The position numbers and the translations under genes were made by a program. A stretch of 57,475 nt of DNA from Gammaproteobacteria bacterium (GTDB lineage Bacteria > Pseudomonadota > Gammaproteobacteria > Steroidobacterales > Steroidobacteraceae), in contig JAQGOG010000145.1 in assembly GCA_028293765.1 (NCBI GenBank), forward strand, positions 1 to 57,475, written 5' to 3'. Positions 45,488 to 54,786 of this stretch are shown one piece after another (position 1 is the stretch's first letter; each line of letters starts with the position of its first letter). The notes under the pieces are model-generated. The model ran no database searches. It saw only the letters and a program-made list of their open reading frames with translations, and was not told the DNA's origin.

Positions 45488-45902
45488 GAGCCTCCCTCCG
45501 CTAGAAGCCCGCGCGGCCGCTGAAGCGCGCGATGCGCGTGCGCGGTCGGGGTTCGCGTACCGGTCGCGACCCCTCACCACGAACCTCAGTGCGCCGCGCT
45601 AAAGCCTGCGCACACGGGCTTGAACAATCCCGACGTCTGTACAGAACGCGCGCGCCCGCGTGCAACGATTCTGACACCGCTCCGTCACCGACACCCAACG
45701 CCCTTCGTGCGCCGCCACCCGCAATAAAACCGACGTGTCGCCCAACCAGGGGCTGTTGCTCAATAGCAACGGAAGTTCGGTTTGGCGCCGGCGTCAGCTT
45801 TACTTTGAGTGACGATTGAATATAGAGTTGAAACATAACTAAGGCGCCTGGTCCCAGGGTTTTTCCTGCTAGACCACGGATCCAACTTTATTGGGAGACG
45901 AC
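45488..45902. promoter_or_regulatory. Intergenic region with candidate promoter of the TonB receptor
   Basis: 415 bases. Near 45544-45572 a GGGGT-T-CGCG / CGCGACCCC hairpin (one bulged T) could end the DUF4136 transcript. TTTACT (45799-45804), a 16-base spacer and TATAGA (45821-45826) form a plausible sigma70 promoter about 77 bases before the receptor start. No gene is seen; the left part is very GC-rich, the last 120 bases are richer in A and T. Confidence 0.4.
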
Positions 45903-48791
45903 ATGAAGCTGATTCGTCTGGGTCCTCCGCGTTCGCGTGTTGTGGCCGCACTACTCCTGCCTGTAGCGGCCACGGTAGTGCATTCCCAGCAGGCCCCCGA
46001 TTCCGCGCAGCAGCCCACCGAGGTCATCGTCACGGGCTCGCGCATCTATCAGACTGAAGCGCAGCGGGAACAGCCGCTTTCCGTCATCAGCTCGGAAGCG
46101 CTCGAGAAGACGGGCCTGGGCAGCGTCGGCGAAGTCCTGCAGCAGCTGACGACCGGCGGACAGGCGCTGAACGCGAAATTCAACTCCTCCGGCAACTTCG
46201 GCTATCCGGCGGACGGTGGCGGCATCGGTGCGGGCTCCGCGCAGGTCTCCCTTCGCAACCTCGACTCGAAGCGCGTGCTGGTACTCGTCGATGGCATCCG
46301 CTGGGTGAATGAATCGTCCGCGTCCGGTGTCAGCGGTAGCGCGGACCTCAATACGATCCCGATGTCGATCGTTGACCGTATCGAAGTGTTGGAGGACGGC
46401 GCGTCAGCGATCTACGGATCGGATGCCATCGCAGGCGTGGTGAACGTCATCACGAAGAAGAAGTTCGATGGTGTAGAGGTCAACGGCTACACCGGCGAGT
46501 ACAGCAAGGGCGGCAAAACCACCGAAGGCAGCCTGACCGTCGGCGGCTCGGGCGAGAAGTTCACGGCCGTGTTCACCGGGAGCTACTACAACCAGGATGC
46601 GATCAGTTCCTCAAAGTGGTGGCAGTCGGCGACTCCCGAGCCGCTCGCCGGCCTGGCCGCCGGCAGCTCGGCGACGCCGCAGGGACGCTACACGTTCTGC
46701 GACCCGGCCCAGCCAGTGCCCTCTTACGGCTCGTGCACCGCCGATCAGAACAACTTCTACAATGTGACGCTGAATAACGGCACCAAGACGCCCGTCTGGA
46801 ATGCGGCCAATCCGTCCGCGGGCACCTACCACGACTGGAGCAACGCGGATCGCTTCAACTACGCGCCGTTCAATGAGCTGCTCACGCCGTCGAAACGCAA
46901 GGCGATGTTCACGAACGTCACTTACGCGGTAAACGACAACATCGAGGTGTACGCGAAAGCTCTCTACAACAACCGTCAATCGCAGAACCAGGCCGCTCCG
47001 GAGCCCATCTTCGTGGGCCCCTATGCCGGCACCGGCGGACTTGCGGATACGATCTCCGTTTCCGCCCGCAACCCCTACAACCCGTTCGGCATCGACCTGA
47101 ATGCCGCGAGCAACTTCGGTTGGGTGACCCGCCGTCCGCTCGAGGCCGGACCGCGTGTCTTCAATCAGGACGTCAACACCTGGTACGTGAATGCCGGCTT
47201 CCGGGGCACCCTCAATTTCGGCAACGGGTACAAGTGGGACCTCAACTACGTCGACTCGCAGAACAAGGCCGAACAGACCTTCACGGGCGGTTACAACATC
47301 GCGAAGATCGGTATCGCTCTCGGTGATCCTGCCGTCTGCGCCCTCGTCCCGGGTTGCGTGCCTCTCGACCTCTTCGGAGGCCAGGGGCGGCCCATCACGG
47401 CGGCACAGCTGAAGTACATCCTTGCGCCGCAGCTCGACTCGAGCGAGGAGGATCTGCAGATCTTCTCCGGAAATATCACCGGTGAGCTGTTCCATATTCA
47501 GGATCGCGCGGCCGGCATCGCAGTGGGTGCCGAGCACCGCACGTACAACGGCAAGTTCAACCCGGATCCACTGCGCCAGACCGGAGAATCGCAGGACTCG
47601 TTCGCAGCTCCCGTGGCGGCCAGCTACCACGTGAACGAGGTCTACTCCGAGTTCAGCCTGCCGCTGCTGGAGACCCTGGGCGCGAGCGCCGCGGTCCGTT
47701 ATTCGGACTACTCGAACTTCGGCAGCACGGTGACCTACAAAGGCGGCCTGCGGTGGCAGCCGACCCAGGACATCGGTCTGCGCGGCACCTACTCGACCGG
47801 CTTCCGCGCTCCGAACCTCGGCGAGCTCTACGGGCTCACGCAATTTGGCGCCACTCTCGTCGATCCTTGCAGTGTGGCCAGCGGAAAAACGCTTCCGCCG
47901 GCTCTTCAGGCGGCCTGCCTCGCACAGGGCGCGCCGGTCGGGTTCCAGCAGGCAAACACTCAGATCACGACCTTCACCGGGGGCAATCCGAAACTGAGCC
48001 CCGAAAAATCGAAGAGCTACACGGCGGGCGTGGTGTATCGGGCCAGCTGGGCTGAAGGGTTCGCCGCGACGAACCGGCTCACCCTGGAAGTGACCTACTA
48101 CAACCACAAGATCAACGGCGCCATCCAGGCCGAAGACATTCAGGCGCTGCTGGGCGCCTGTCTTGCGGCCGGCGGTGTCAGCGGAAGCTCGTGCACGCCG
48201 TTCACCCGCCAAGCGGGCGGTAACCTGGCACCCCCGCAGAACTTCCTCGCCAATCTGGGCCAGATCAAGACGGATGGCGAGGACCTGAAGCTGAACTGGT
48301 CATCGGAACCGCTGCCCTTCGGACACTTCCGCGCAGGGGTAATGGTGACTCGCGTCAACAACTACAAGGCGACCGACGCCGACGGCAACGTCGCACAGCG
48401 CCAGGTCGGTATCGAAGTCGCCAACAGCGCGATTCCCCGATACCGAATGAACGATGTGCTCGGCTGGGGCATCGCCGACGTGGATGTCACGTGGACGGTG
48501 CGCTATCTCTCCGCAGTACAGGAAGCCTGCAGCAACGCTACCGTGATCGGTGTGCCCGGCTGCGAAAAGTCGACCACCATGCACACGATGCAAGCGGTAA
48601 CCTACAACGACGTGCAGGTATCGTGGAAGGATGCCTTCTGGCTGAAAGGCCTCACTCTCGAAGGCGGCGTGAACAATGCCTTCGGCGTGAATCCGCCGAT
48701 CTGCTTCACTTGCACGCTGAACGGCTACGACGCCGGCACGTACGATCTCCCCGGCGCATTCTGGAACGTCCGGGCGAAATTCAAGTTCTGA
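45903..48791 (+). CDS. TonB-dependent outer-membrane receptor, large oar-like type
   Basis: 962 residues; ATG at 45903 with GGGAG 7 bases upstream. Signal peptide (PRSRVVAALLLPVAATVVHS), then TEVIVTGSRI and the plug: PLSVISSEALEKTG, VSLRNLDSKRVLVLVDGIRW, IEVLEDGASAIYGSDAIAGV. The barrel holds STGFRAPNLGELYG and ends in VRAKFKF with a terminal Phe. The plug type (YGSDAIAGVVNVITKK) is that of receptors for larger substrates such as peptides or carbohydrates. It is a single gene followed by a strong hairpin. Confidence 0.92.
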   Translation: MKLIRLGPPRSRVVAALLLPVAATVVHSQQAPDSAQQPTEVIVTGSRIYQTEAQREQPLSVISSEALEKTGLGSVGEVLQQLTTGGQALNAKFNSSGNFGYPADGGGIGAGSAQVSLRNLDSKRVLVLVDGIRWVNESSASGVSGSADLNTIPMSIVDRIEVLEDGASAIYGSDAIAGVVNVITKKKFDGVEVNGYTGEYSKGGKTTEGSLTVGGSGEKFTAVFTGSYYNQDAISSSKWWQSATPEPLAGLAAGSSATPQGRYTFCDPAQPVPSYGSCTADQNNFYNVTLNNGTKTPVWNAANPSAGTYHDWSNADRFNYAPFNELLTPSKRKAMFTNVTYAVNDNIEVYAKALYNNRQSQNQAAPEPIFVGPYAGTGGLADTISVSARNPYNPFGIDLNAASNFGWVTRRPLEAGPRVFNQDVNTWYVNAGFRGTLNFGNGYKWDLNYVDSQNKAEQTFTGGYNIAKIGIALGDPAVCALVPGCVPLDLFGGQGRPITAAQLKYILAPQLDSSEEDLQIFSGNITGELFHIQDRAAGIAVGAEHRTYNGKFNPDPLRQTGESQDSFAAPVAASYHVNEVYSEFSLPLLETLGASAAVRYSDYSNFGSTVTYKGGLRWQPTQDIGLRGTYSTGFRAPNLGELYGLTQFGATLVDPCSVASGKTLPPALQAACLAQGAPVGFQQANTQITTFTGGNPKLSPEKSKSYTAGVVYRASWAEGFAATNRLTLEVTYYNHKINGAIQAEDIQALLGACLAAGGVSGSSCTPFTRQAGGNLAPPQNFLANLGQIKTDGEDLKLNWSSEPLPFGHFRAGVMVTRVNNYKATDADGNVAQRQVGIEVANSAIPRYRMNDVLGWGIADVDVTWTVRYLSAVQEACSNATVIGVPGCEKSTTMHTMQAVTYNDVQVSWKDAFWLKGLTLEGGVNNAFGVNPPICFTCTLNGYDAGTYDLPGAFWNVRAKFKF

Positions 48792-48804
48792 AGAAAACTG
48801 CCGA

Positions 48805-48844
48805 CGGCGTGAGCTGCGGACTGTGTGGTCCGCAGCTCACGCCG
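48805..48844. terminator. 17-base-pair perfect hairpin after the TonB receptor
   Basis: CGGCGTGAGCTGCGGAC (48805-48821) pairs without mismatch with GTCCGCAGCTCACGCCG (48828-48844) around the 6-base loop TGTGTG, 13 bases after the receptor stop. No T-run follows. It probably protects the receptor mRNA's 3' end or stops transcription with Rho, and separates it from the convergent PilZ gene. Confidence 0.6.
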
Positions 48845-48904
48845 GACCCTCGGGTGAGACGAGCCGCTCGCCGTTGAGAAAAAAGCCCTTATCCCGATCG
48901 AACG

Positions 48905-49834
48905 TCAACCGAACGACAGGACCTGTCCCAGGCCGTCGTACTCTCTTGCGAGCTGCTGTTGCACGTAGCCGTGCAACACGAGGATGTGCCGCTCGGACGG
49001 CGCCTCGAAGCACAGGCCATAGAAAGTAATTCCGGGATGCCTGCTATCCGCGCCGCCGTAAGCCACCGCAACTTTGGCTTGCAGGTCGATCTCGTGCTGC
49101 CTGCCGATCACATCGACGGTCGTGTGCAGTTGGATCGTGCTGCCCACCTCCAGCGCCAGCGACTTCTCCACGGCGATCCGGGCGCCGCCCACGCTCAGAT
49201 CGACGATGCTTGCGTTGTGAGTCTCGGGCGTCACGAGCGTGGCCTGCAGACTGACCAGGGCTCGCGGCACCTGCCGCACCAGCCGCCGTTCGATCACCTC
49301 GGGCACCAGGATATGCAGATAGGGGTAGGGGTCGAATGCGACCTTGAGTATCGCTCCCCGGAAGCGAAAGACCGTGGTGGCACTGAACATCCGGCAGAAC
49401 CACACCTGCCCCTTGTTGACCGGCGCCAAGGCCTTGTCGGCGCGGGCGGGCGCAGTCATGACGAGACATCGGTTCTCGTGAGACACCCCGATGACCCAAC
49501 ACAGATAGCTCTCGCCCGTTTCTTTTGGTGAGATCTTCACGCCGTAGCGGGCCCGCTGAAAGATGTTGGAGTAATCGCGACTGAGCGCCTGAAGGGGATC
49601 GGCCGGCGGGACTTCCGGTGAATCCACGGCGGCAGCGGCAAAGCGCGGTTCGTCGTCGGGACTGTCGGGCTTGTAGTATTCGCCGTGGGACTGCAGGCGC
49701 TCGAGACTTCGTTCGGACTCGACGACGTGGCCTTGTGCCAGCAGCAGCTTGCGTTGGGAATCGTAAATGGAGAACGGCAACGACTTGCCGACGGCAATCC
49801 ATCGCTTGTCGAGCAGTTTCTTGAATGCCGTCAT
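48905..49834 (-). CDS. YcgR-like PilZ-domain c-di-GMP receptor
   Basis: 309 residues. Residues about 85-180 form the YcgR-type N-terminal beta-barrel; the PilZ domain follows with IERRLVRQVPRA (the RxxxR c-di-GMP switch) and DLSVGGARI (the D/NxSxxG motif), so ligand binding looks intact. Residues 1-60 add a segment with SLPFSIYDSQRKLLLAQGHV, common in PilZ-linked proteins. YcgR proteins brake flagella or control other outputs when c-di-GMP is high. A GGDEF-EAL protein lies 5 kb away. Confidence 0.87.
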   Translation of the reverse strand: MTAFKKLLDKRWIAVGKSLPFSIYDSQRKLLLAQGHVVESERSLERLQSHGEYYKPDSPDDEPRFAAAAVDSPEVPPADPLQALSRDYSNIFQRARYGVKISPKETGESYLCWVIGVSHENRCLVMTAPARADKALAPVNKGQVWFCRMFSATTVFRFRGAILKVAFDPYPYLHILVPEVIERRLVRQVPRALVSLQATLVTPETHNASIVDLSVGGARIAVEKSLALEVGSTIQLHTTVDVIGRQHEIDLQAKVAVAYGGADSRHPGITFYGLCFEAPSERHILVLHGYVQQQLAREYDGLGQVLSFG

Positions 49835-50459
49835 CGTCCGTTTCGGCCCCGCGTGTACGATCTGTCCTGTCCCTCAACCCCGAAGGCAGGCTCAGCCGTT
49901 TGGGGCGGCACGAGTCCTCTATCGGCGAGCAGCCGGAATGCGGGAGCGTGCCATGGCAAAAGTGTGCTGCGCAGCACACTGACGAGGTAGCGGTATCGGC
50001 GGCGCGGCGGCCACCCGCCCCCAGGCGTTCGGTCGGACGGGAGATTGGGGACTTCCCGTATCGAGCTTGCCACAGATTTTTTCGTGACGCGGTTCCCATC
50101 CCGGCAAGCTTCGACGTTTAGCTGGCTCGCCCGCGGCCGCTCTCAGGGACGCTTGAGCTCAACTGTTTCCATACACGATAGCCCGCAGGACGACCGGTGC
50201 ACCTTCAACAACTCAGCTCTTTCGGAAGCCCTCTGGACACAGCCTGGACGGCCTTCAATCAACAAAGTCAGCCGGGCAGCGCCAACACCTCGGTCGCAAG
50301 CGGCAATGGCGGCGGCAACCGGCTACCTTGAGCCAATTGTCACACAGCCCAACGTGCCCGGGTGCGGGTATTGCCCGGATTGCGCGCAAGTCGCATGATG
50401 GGCGGCACTAGAATAATTCCACTTTCGACCCATTTTGAAAGGAGCTACGCGCGGCCGGC
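49835..50459. other. Long intergenic region with a 20-base perfect palindrome
   Basis: 625 bases between divergent PilZ and HDOD genes. AGTGTGCTGCGCAGCACACT at 49961-49980 is a perfect palindrome, about 130 bases before the PilZ start. On the minus strand it is followed by TTTT, so it could also act as a small terminator. No gene was accepted; open readings here have no recognisable features. Confidence 0.4.
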
Positions 50460-51596
50460 ATGCTGTGGGGTCTACTGTCTGTTCTCGTCATCGTCGCGGT
50501 TGCCGCGATAGTCTGGTCGCTGACGCGAAGGAACCAGCGTCGGCGCAGCGCGCCCGAGGAGGTGCCGACCGAATTTGTATTTGCGGCCCCCAGCGCGCCG
50601 GAGCCGACCAAGGGCGCGGGCACGCCGCCTGAGGTGCAGCCGCTCGCCGCCGACGCGGTTTTTGCGAAGTTATACGAGCTCGCGCTAGGTGTGTCAGGGC
50701 TCGGATCGATACCGTCCGCGGAGCACGAGGCACTCGCGGCAGCCACGACAGGCGCGCTCCAGGATCTGGCGACTCAGGACCGTTACGCCCCCCGCCGCCC
50801 AAACTTGTTGCCGCAGCTGCTGCGTGCGATGAACGACGAAGAGGTCTCACGCCGCGAGCTCGTCACTATTATTGCGCGTGACCCTTCGCTCGTCGGCAAT
50901 CTCCTGAAGATGGCCAACAGCCCGTTTTACCGGGTGAACCCGCAGCCGGTGGAAAGCATCGATCGCGCCGTCGTGATGCTCGGCAACGACGGTATCCGCT
51001 CGCTCATCGCAGCGTCGCTGACGCAGCCCATTTTCAACGTCGCCGGCGGCAACTTTCCGCGCTTTCCCGAGATCGCCTGGGAGCACACCTTCCGCTCGGC
51101 AAGTGCAACTGTCACGCACGCGGCGATCGTCGAAAAATCCGATCCGTTTGCCGCGCAGCTGCTCGGCCTGGTCTCGGGGCTGGCCGGCATCGTCGTCTTT
51201 CGCGTAGTGCTGGATCTGTACGAGGAGCATACAAAGCTCCGCCCCGACGCAGGCGTCATAGCCTCGCTGCTGGATACTCAGTCGGCCGGCGTCGCAAAAC
51301 GTATCGCCGTGACCTGGGGTCTGTCGGACCGCATACTGGCCGCTCTGGAGGACCAGACGACCGCGGTCGCGGCGGACCGGCACACCGCACTGGGCCGCTC
51401 GCTCAGTTTTGGACGCCGCGCCGGTGCCCTGGCGGTTCTCTACGTCAACAACAGCATCGATGACGTAACAGCACAGATTTCACTGCCCGTGGCGGGCATG
51501 GCCGCGATTGAGTTGGACCGCCTGTGGAAGCGGCTGACAGCGGAGCAGGAGCTCCCCAAGAAGAAGAAGAAGAAGACGTCGAGCGCCGCCCGCTAG
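50460..51596 (+). CDS. Membrane-anchored HDOD-domain protein with poly-Lys tail
   Basis: 378 residues. One N-terminal span (3-22: WGLLSVLVIVAVAAIVWSLT), a Pro/Ala linker, then an HDOD domain from about 100: LPQLLRAMNDEEVSRRELVT, IIARDPSLVGNLLKMANSPF, SIDRAVVMLGNDGIRSLIAA. HDOD proteins are phosphatase-dead HD-like modules used in signalling and stress control. The C-terminus is PKKKKKKTSSAAR, encoded by six AAG codons in a row (51558-51575). AAAGGAG lies rather far (about 17 bases) from the ATG, and no closer start codon exists in frame. Confidence 0.85.
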   Translation: MLWGLLSVLVIVAVAAIVWSLTRRNQRRRSAPEEVPTEFVFAAPSAPEPTKGAGTPPEVQPLAADAVFAKLYELALGVSGLGSIPSAEHEALAAATTGALQDLATQDRYAPRRPNLLPQLLRAMNDEEVSRRELVTIIARDPSLVGNLLKMANSPFYRVNPQPVESIDRAVVMLGNDGIRSLIAASLTQPIFNVAGGNFPRFPEIAWEHTFRSASATVTHAAIVEKSDPFAAQLLGLVSGLAGIVVFRVVLDLYEEHTKLRPDAGVIASLLDTQSAGVAKRIAVTWGLSDRILAALEDQTTAVAADRHTALGRSLSFGRRAGALAVLYVNNSIDDVTAQISLPVAGMAAIELDRLWKRLTAEQELPKKKKKKTSSAAR

Positions 51597-51636
51597 CCAA
51601 TCCACCGCCTGCTTTCCGCGGCGCTGGCCAGGAACG

Positions 51637-52947
51637 CTACGTCAGATACTCGCTCGGGAAGACGATACGGAAGGTTGTGCCACGCCCGCGCTGCGTCTCG
51701 AGCTCCATGCCGGCATCGAGCAACTCGCACAGTCGCTTGACGATCGACAGGCCGACGCCTTCGCTCGGCTGCTCCGATTCCGCGCGCTCCCCTGACTTGG
51801 AACGCAGTGTTGGGGCGATAGACAAGGCCAGCGCGCCTGGCTCCCTCTCTGCGGCCTCGCGCGCGATCGCGTGAGCCTCTTTGGTTGCCTCGCTGATCAT
51901 CTGGACGAGCGGCGCTGCTGCGCCGTCATCAAGACCAACACCGGTATCCTGGACGCACAGCGCCCAGCGCCGCACCTCTCCAGATCCAACCTCCGCGCAG
52001 GACACCAGCACACCGCCCTTTTCCGTGTACTTGAGTGCATTGAGGATGAGATTCTGCGCAATGCGCCGCACCTTGATCGAGTCTCCATCGACCAGCAGCG
52101 CCGGCGGCGCGTCGAACTTGAGAAATAGCCGGCGCTTGGCGGCAAGCGGCTGCAGTGAATCGCAGAGCTCTGAAATCACGCTCCGGGCATCGAACGTCAC
52201 GACGTTGCGCTGCTCACGGCCCGCCTCGAGACGCGTGAGCTCGATGAGGTCGTTCAACAGCGTATCCAACGAATCCGCACTGCGCACGAGGCTTACGAAT
52301 GTCGGCAGGTCGGGGGTTGCCACGGCCTGCCCGAGCGCGGTGGCGGCGAGCTTTACGGCTCCTACATTTCCCCGCAAATCGTGGGCCGCCTCCCGCCAGA
52401 GCTCGGTCCGTTCGCGCTCGACCGTGCGCAGTTGCTCGAGCACGCGCTCCAACTCGCGCAGCCGGCCTTCTGCCTCGGCCCGCTCCAGGACAGCGTGGCT
52501 CGATGCGCTCTCGACCATACAGTCGACAAAGAGTTGCGCGAGCATGGTCCGCACCTCGCTCACTACTGACCGAGCGGCATTCGCCTCGGCAAGCGCAAAA
52601 GACTCGAGCTCCGTGAGCAGGCAGAGGTGCAGGTGGCCCCATTCGCGCATCGTTTCCCCGGAGTTGTAGCCGTGCAGCCAGCGGTGCTCGCCATGATCGG
52701 CGGCGCCGGCGAGCTCATCAGCCTCGGCGGCAGCCTCCACATCCCTGCCTCGCGCGCGTAGGGCACGATCGAACGCGTCAAGAATGCGTGGCATGTGATC
52801 GATGAACTGCCCCCGAACGAGGGATGCGGAGGCGCTCACTTTCGGATCGCTGTCTACCGCACGACGCCAGCAGGAGAAAACCTGCTCCCGCCGTTTCTTG
52901 AGGTGAGCGGCGATCCGAGCGAATTCAACGGGCGGGGCGGATGTCAT
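51637..52947 (-). CDS. Soluble histidine kinase with RsbRD-like sensor domain
   Basis: 436 residues from ATG at 52947; no membrane span, so cytoplasmic. Residues about 5-150 resemble the RsbRD/RsbT co-antagonist N-domain (FIDHMPRILDAFDRALRARG, HGEHRWLHGYNSGETMREWG). A coiled coil leads to the phospho-acceptor box EAAHDLRGNVGAVKLAATAL. The ATPase domain has NLILNALKYTEKGG (N box), VQDTGVGL (G1) and GVGLSIVKRL (G2), with an unusually long stretch of about 55 residues between G1 and G2. No response regulator is adjacent. Convergent with the HDOD gene. Confidence 0.88.
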   Translation of the reverse strand: MTSAPPVEFARIAAHLKKRREQVFSCWRRAVDSDPKVSASASLVRGQFIDHMPRILDAFDRALRARGRDVEAAAEADELAGAADHGEHRWLHGYNSGETMREWGHLHLCLLTELESFALAEANAARSVVSEVRTMLAQLFVDCMVESASSHAVLERAEAEGRLRELERVLEQLRTVERERTELWREAAHDLRGNVGAVKLAATALGQAVATPDLPTFVSLVRSADSLDTLLNDLIELTRLEAGREQRNVVTFDARSVISELCDSLQPLAAKRRLFLKFDAPPALLVDGDSIKVRRIAQNLILNALKYTEKGGVLVSCAEVGSGEVRRWALCVQDTGVGLDDGAAAPLVQMISEATKEAHAIAREAAEREPGALALSIAPTLRSKSGERAESEQPSEGVGLSIVKRLCELLDAGMELETQRGRGTTFRIVFPSEYLT

Positions 52948-53063
52948 TGCAGTCGCCGGAACCTCAGGAAATGCGCAGCGGGTGTGCTTCGCACAATCGC
53001 CAGAAAATACCTTCCTGGCAAGCTTGGTCTGTGACCGGACCGGCGTCGCGACTGAACTAACGC

Positions 53064-53393
53064 TTAGCGCACCCAATGGCCGCCATGCATATGCCACCCG
53101 TCGCGTTCACGGACCCAGCGGTGCGGTTCCCAACGGTAGCCGCGACGTGGTGCCTCCCAATGGCCAGGCACCCACTCGTGACGACCGCCGACCCAGTTCC
53201 AGTAGCCGCCCGCCCAGATATAGCCGGGGTAAGGTGCAGCTCCATACGTCTCGATCCGGACCGGTGGTGGCTCAACCGCGACCGCACTGCCGACGTAATA
53301 GCCACGGGCCGGAACGACTACGCACGCGCTGAGCGCCACAGAAAACGCGAGCGCGAGCGCCGTATTTCGCACGTAATTGCCCATGTTTTGCAT
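53064..53393 (-). CDS. YXWGXW-repeat lipoprotein
   Basis: 109 residues; ATG at 53393 with GAGAG close upstream (ATG at 53384 also possible). Lipobox LSAC (Cys24). The second half is a chain of aromatic repeats of the YXWGXW type: GYIWAGGYWNWVGGRHEWVP, GHWEAPRRGYRWEPHRWVRE, and HMHGGHWVR. Such short outer-membrane lipoproteins are common in Proteobacteria, without known function. It is divergent from the HutD gene. Confidence 0.82.
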   Translation of the reverse strand: MQNMGNYVRNTALALAFSVALSACVVVPARGYYVGSAVAVEPPPVRIETYGAAPYPGYIWAGGYWNWVGGRHEWVPGHWEAPRRGYRWEPHRWVRERDGWHMHGGHWVR

Positions 53394-53504
53394 ATTTCTC
53401 TCGCCGTGTAGCCAATAATCGGGGCCCGGCTTCAGGCGCCTCAACTGTATAAACGCAGCAGTGGGCACCTGGTGCACAAATGGCGCGGGAGGCGCAGGCA
53501 ATCA

Positions 53505-54092
53505 ATGATCGTGCTACGAGAGAGCGGTTACGCAGCCGTGCCGTGGAAAAACGGTGGGGGCATTACACGGGAAATCCATCGCGCCCCCGCCGATACGGCC
53601 GCATTCGACTGGCGGCTGAGTCTGGCAACGATCGATCGGGCGGGGCCCTTCTCGAGCTTCGACGGCTACGAGCGGACCCTGGTACTCGTACGCGGCGCCG
53701 GGGTCGAGCTCGACTTTGGCCTCCATGGGCTCGCGAGGCTCTCAACCGTCGGGCAGATGGCCTGCTTCGATGGCGGGTGGGAAACGGAGTGCACCCTGCT
53801 CGACGGCCCGGCCACCGATCTGAATCTGATCGTCGCAAAAGAGCGCATCCACGCACACGTTCGGCTCACGGGACTCGCGACGGCTGAGGTCATTCAAACA
53901 TCAGGTTGGACGGAGACGCTGGTGTGTTGTCTGTCAGGATCCGTGCAAGTCGAGAATGCCGCCGGCAATCTGGAGACACTGTCCGCCATCGATGTTGCAC
54001 GCTGTTCCCCGACGGACGGACTACTGAGATGCCGTCCGCATGCATCCGGGCCGGCGGCGCTGCTGATAGCCGCAGTGCGACCTCGAGAATAA
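53505..54092 (+). CDS. hutD: HutD/Ves-family bicupin protein
   Basis: 195 residues. MIVLRESGYAAVPWKNGGGI with TREI, the WKNGGG motif, and DWRLSLATIDRAGPFSSFDG, YERTLVLVRG and FDGGWETECTLLDGPATDLN are diagnostic of HutD. HutD is a bicupin linked to histidine utilisation, where it may limit the pathway by binding an intermediate; in E. coli the relative is Ves. No other hut genes are in the window, so the histidine link is by family only. GGGAGG lies about 12 bases before the ATG. Confidence 0.87.
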   Translation: MIVLRESGYAAVPWKNGGGITREIHRAPADTAAFDWRLSLATIDRAGPFSSFDGYERTLVLVRGAGVELDFGLHGLARLSTVGQMACFDGGWETECTLLDGPATDLNLIVAKERIHAHVRLTGLATAEVIQTSGWTETLVCCLSGSVQVENAAGNLETLSAIDVARCSPTDGLLRCRPHASGPAALLIAAVRPRE

Positions 54093-54250
54093 CCCGTCGC
54101 CGGAATACGAACGAAACCCGGCGCTCCTTTCAACCTCACCAAAATGCGACAGATCACGGCGGAAATCTTCAAGCCGCCCCCGGGAAGCCTGAATTAGTGT
54201 ACCGTCCTCAAGCAAAGGTGCTGCAAAAGCACTGTCACGGGAGGCGCGTC

Positions 54251-54760
54251 ATGATTCTGGGGATGTCGACGGCAACCTTCACGTTGCTCCATGTAGTGAT
54301 CAGCCTGATCGGTATTTTCTCCGGACTCGTAGTCGTCTACGGATGGTGGAGCGGAAAGCGGCTCGAGGCGTGGACCGGGCTTTTCCTGGCGACCACGGTC
54401 CTGACCAGCGTCACCGGATTCATGTTCCATTTCACGAGCTTTGGACCGCCCGAGATCATCGGCGCCCTGTCGCTGGTGATTCTCGCAATCGCGCTCCTCG
54501 CGGTGTACGTGTATCACCTCGCGGGTGCGTGGCGCTGGATTTACATAGCGACCGCGACAATGGCCCTCTACCTGAATGTCTTCGTCGGCGTCGTGCAGTC
54601 ATTCCAAAAGATACCGTCCTTACAGCGGCTGGCGCCGACCCAGTCCGAAGGACCGTTCATTGCCGCGCAGGTCGTTGTGATGGTGGTGTTTATCGTCTTC
54701 GGCATCGTGGCGGTGAAGCGCTTTCATCCGCCGACCACGCGGACCGGCGCCTTCGCCTGA
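54251..54760 (+). CDS. Small polytopic membrane protein of unknown function
   Basis: 169 residues; ATG at 54251 with GGAGG about 7 bases upstream. About five membrane helices: TLLHVVISLIGIFSGLVVVY, TGLFLATTVLTSVTGFMFHF, LSLVILAIALLAVYVYHLAG, WIYIATATMALYLNVFVGVV and AAQVVVMVVFIVFGIVAVKR. His residues in or near helices 2 and 3 (MFHF, YVYHL) could bind haem or metal, as in DUF2231-like proteins, but this is a guess. Single gene. Confidence 0.75.
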   Translation: MILGMSTATFTLLHVVISLIGIFSGLVVVYGWWSGKRLEAWTGLFLATTVLTSVTGFMFHFTSFGPPEIIGALSLVILAIALLAVYVYHLAGAWRWIYIATATMALYLNVFVGVVQSFQKIPSLQRLAPTQSEGPFIAAQVVVMVVFIVFGIVAVKRFHPPTTRTGAFA

Positions 54761-54786
54761 AGTCAGCCCTGAGGCCCGGGGCGAGC

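Noticed and set aside
46611..48212. 533-codon minus-strand open reading frame
   Set aside because: Lies wholly antisense to the TonB receptor, whose plug and barrel motifs are clear. Arg/Val/Gly-rich with no motif; a GC-rich shadow.
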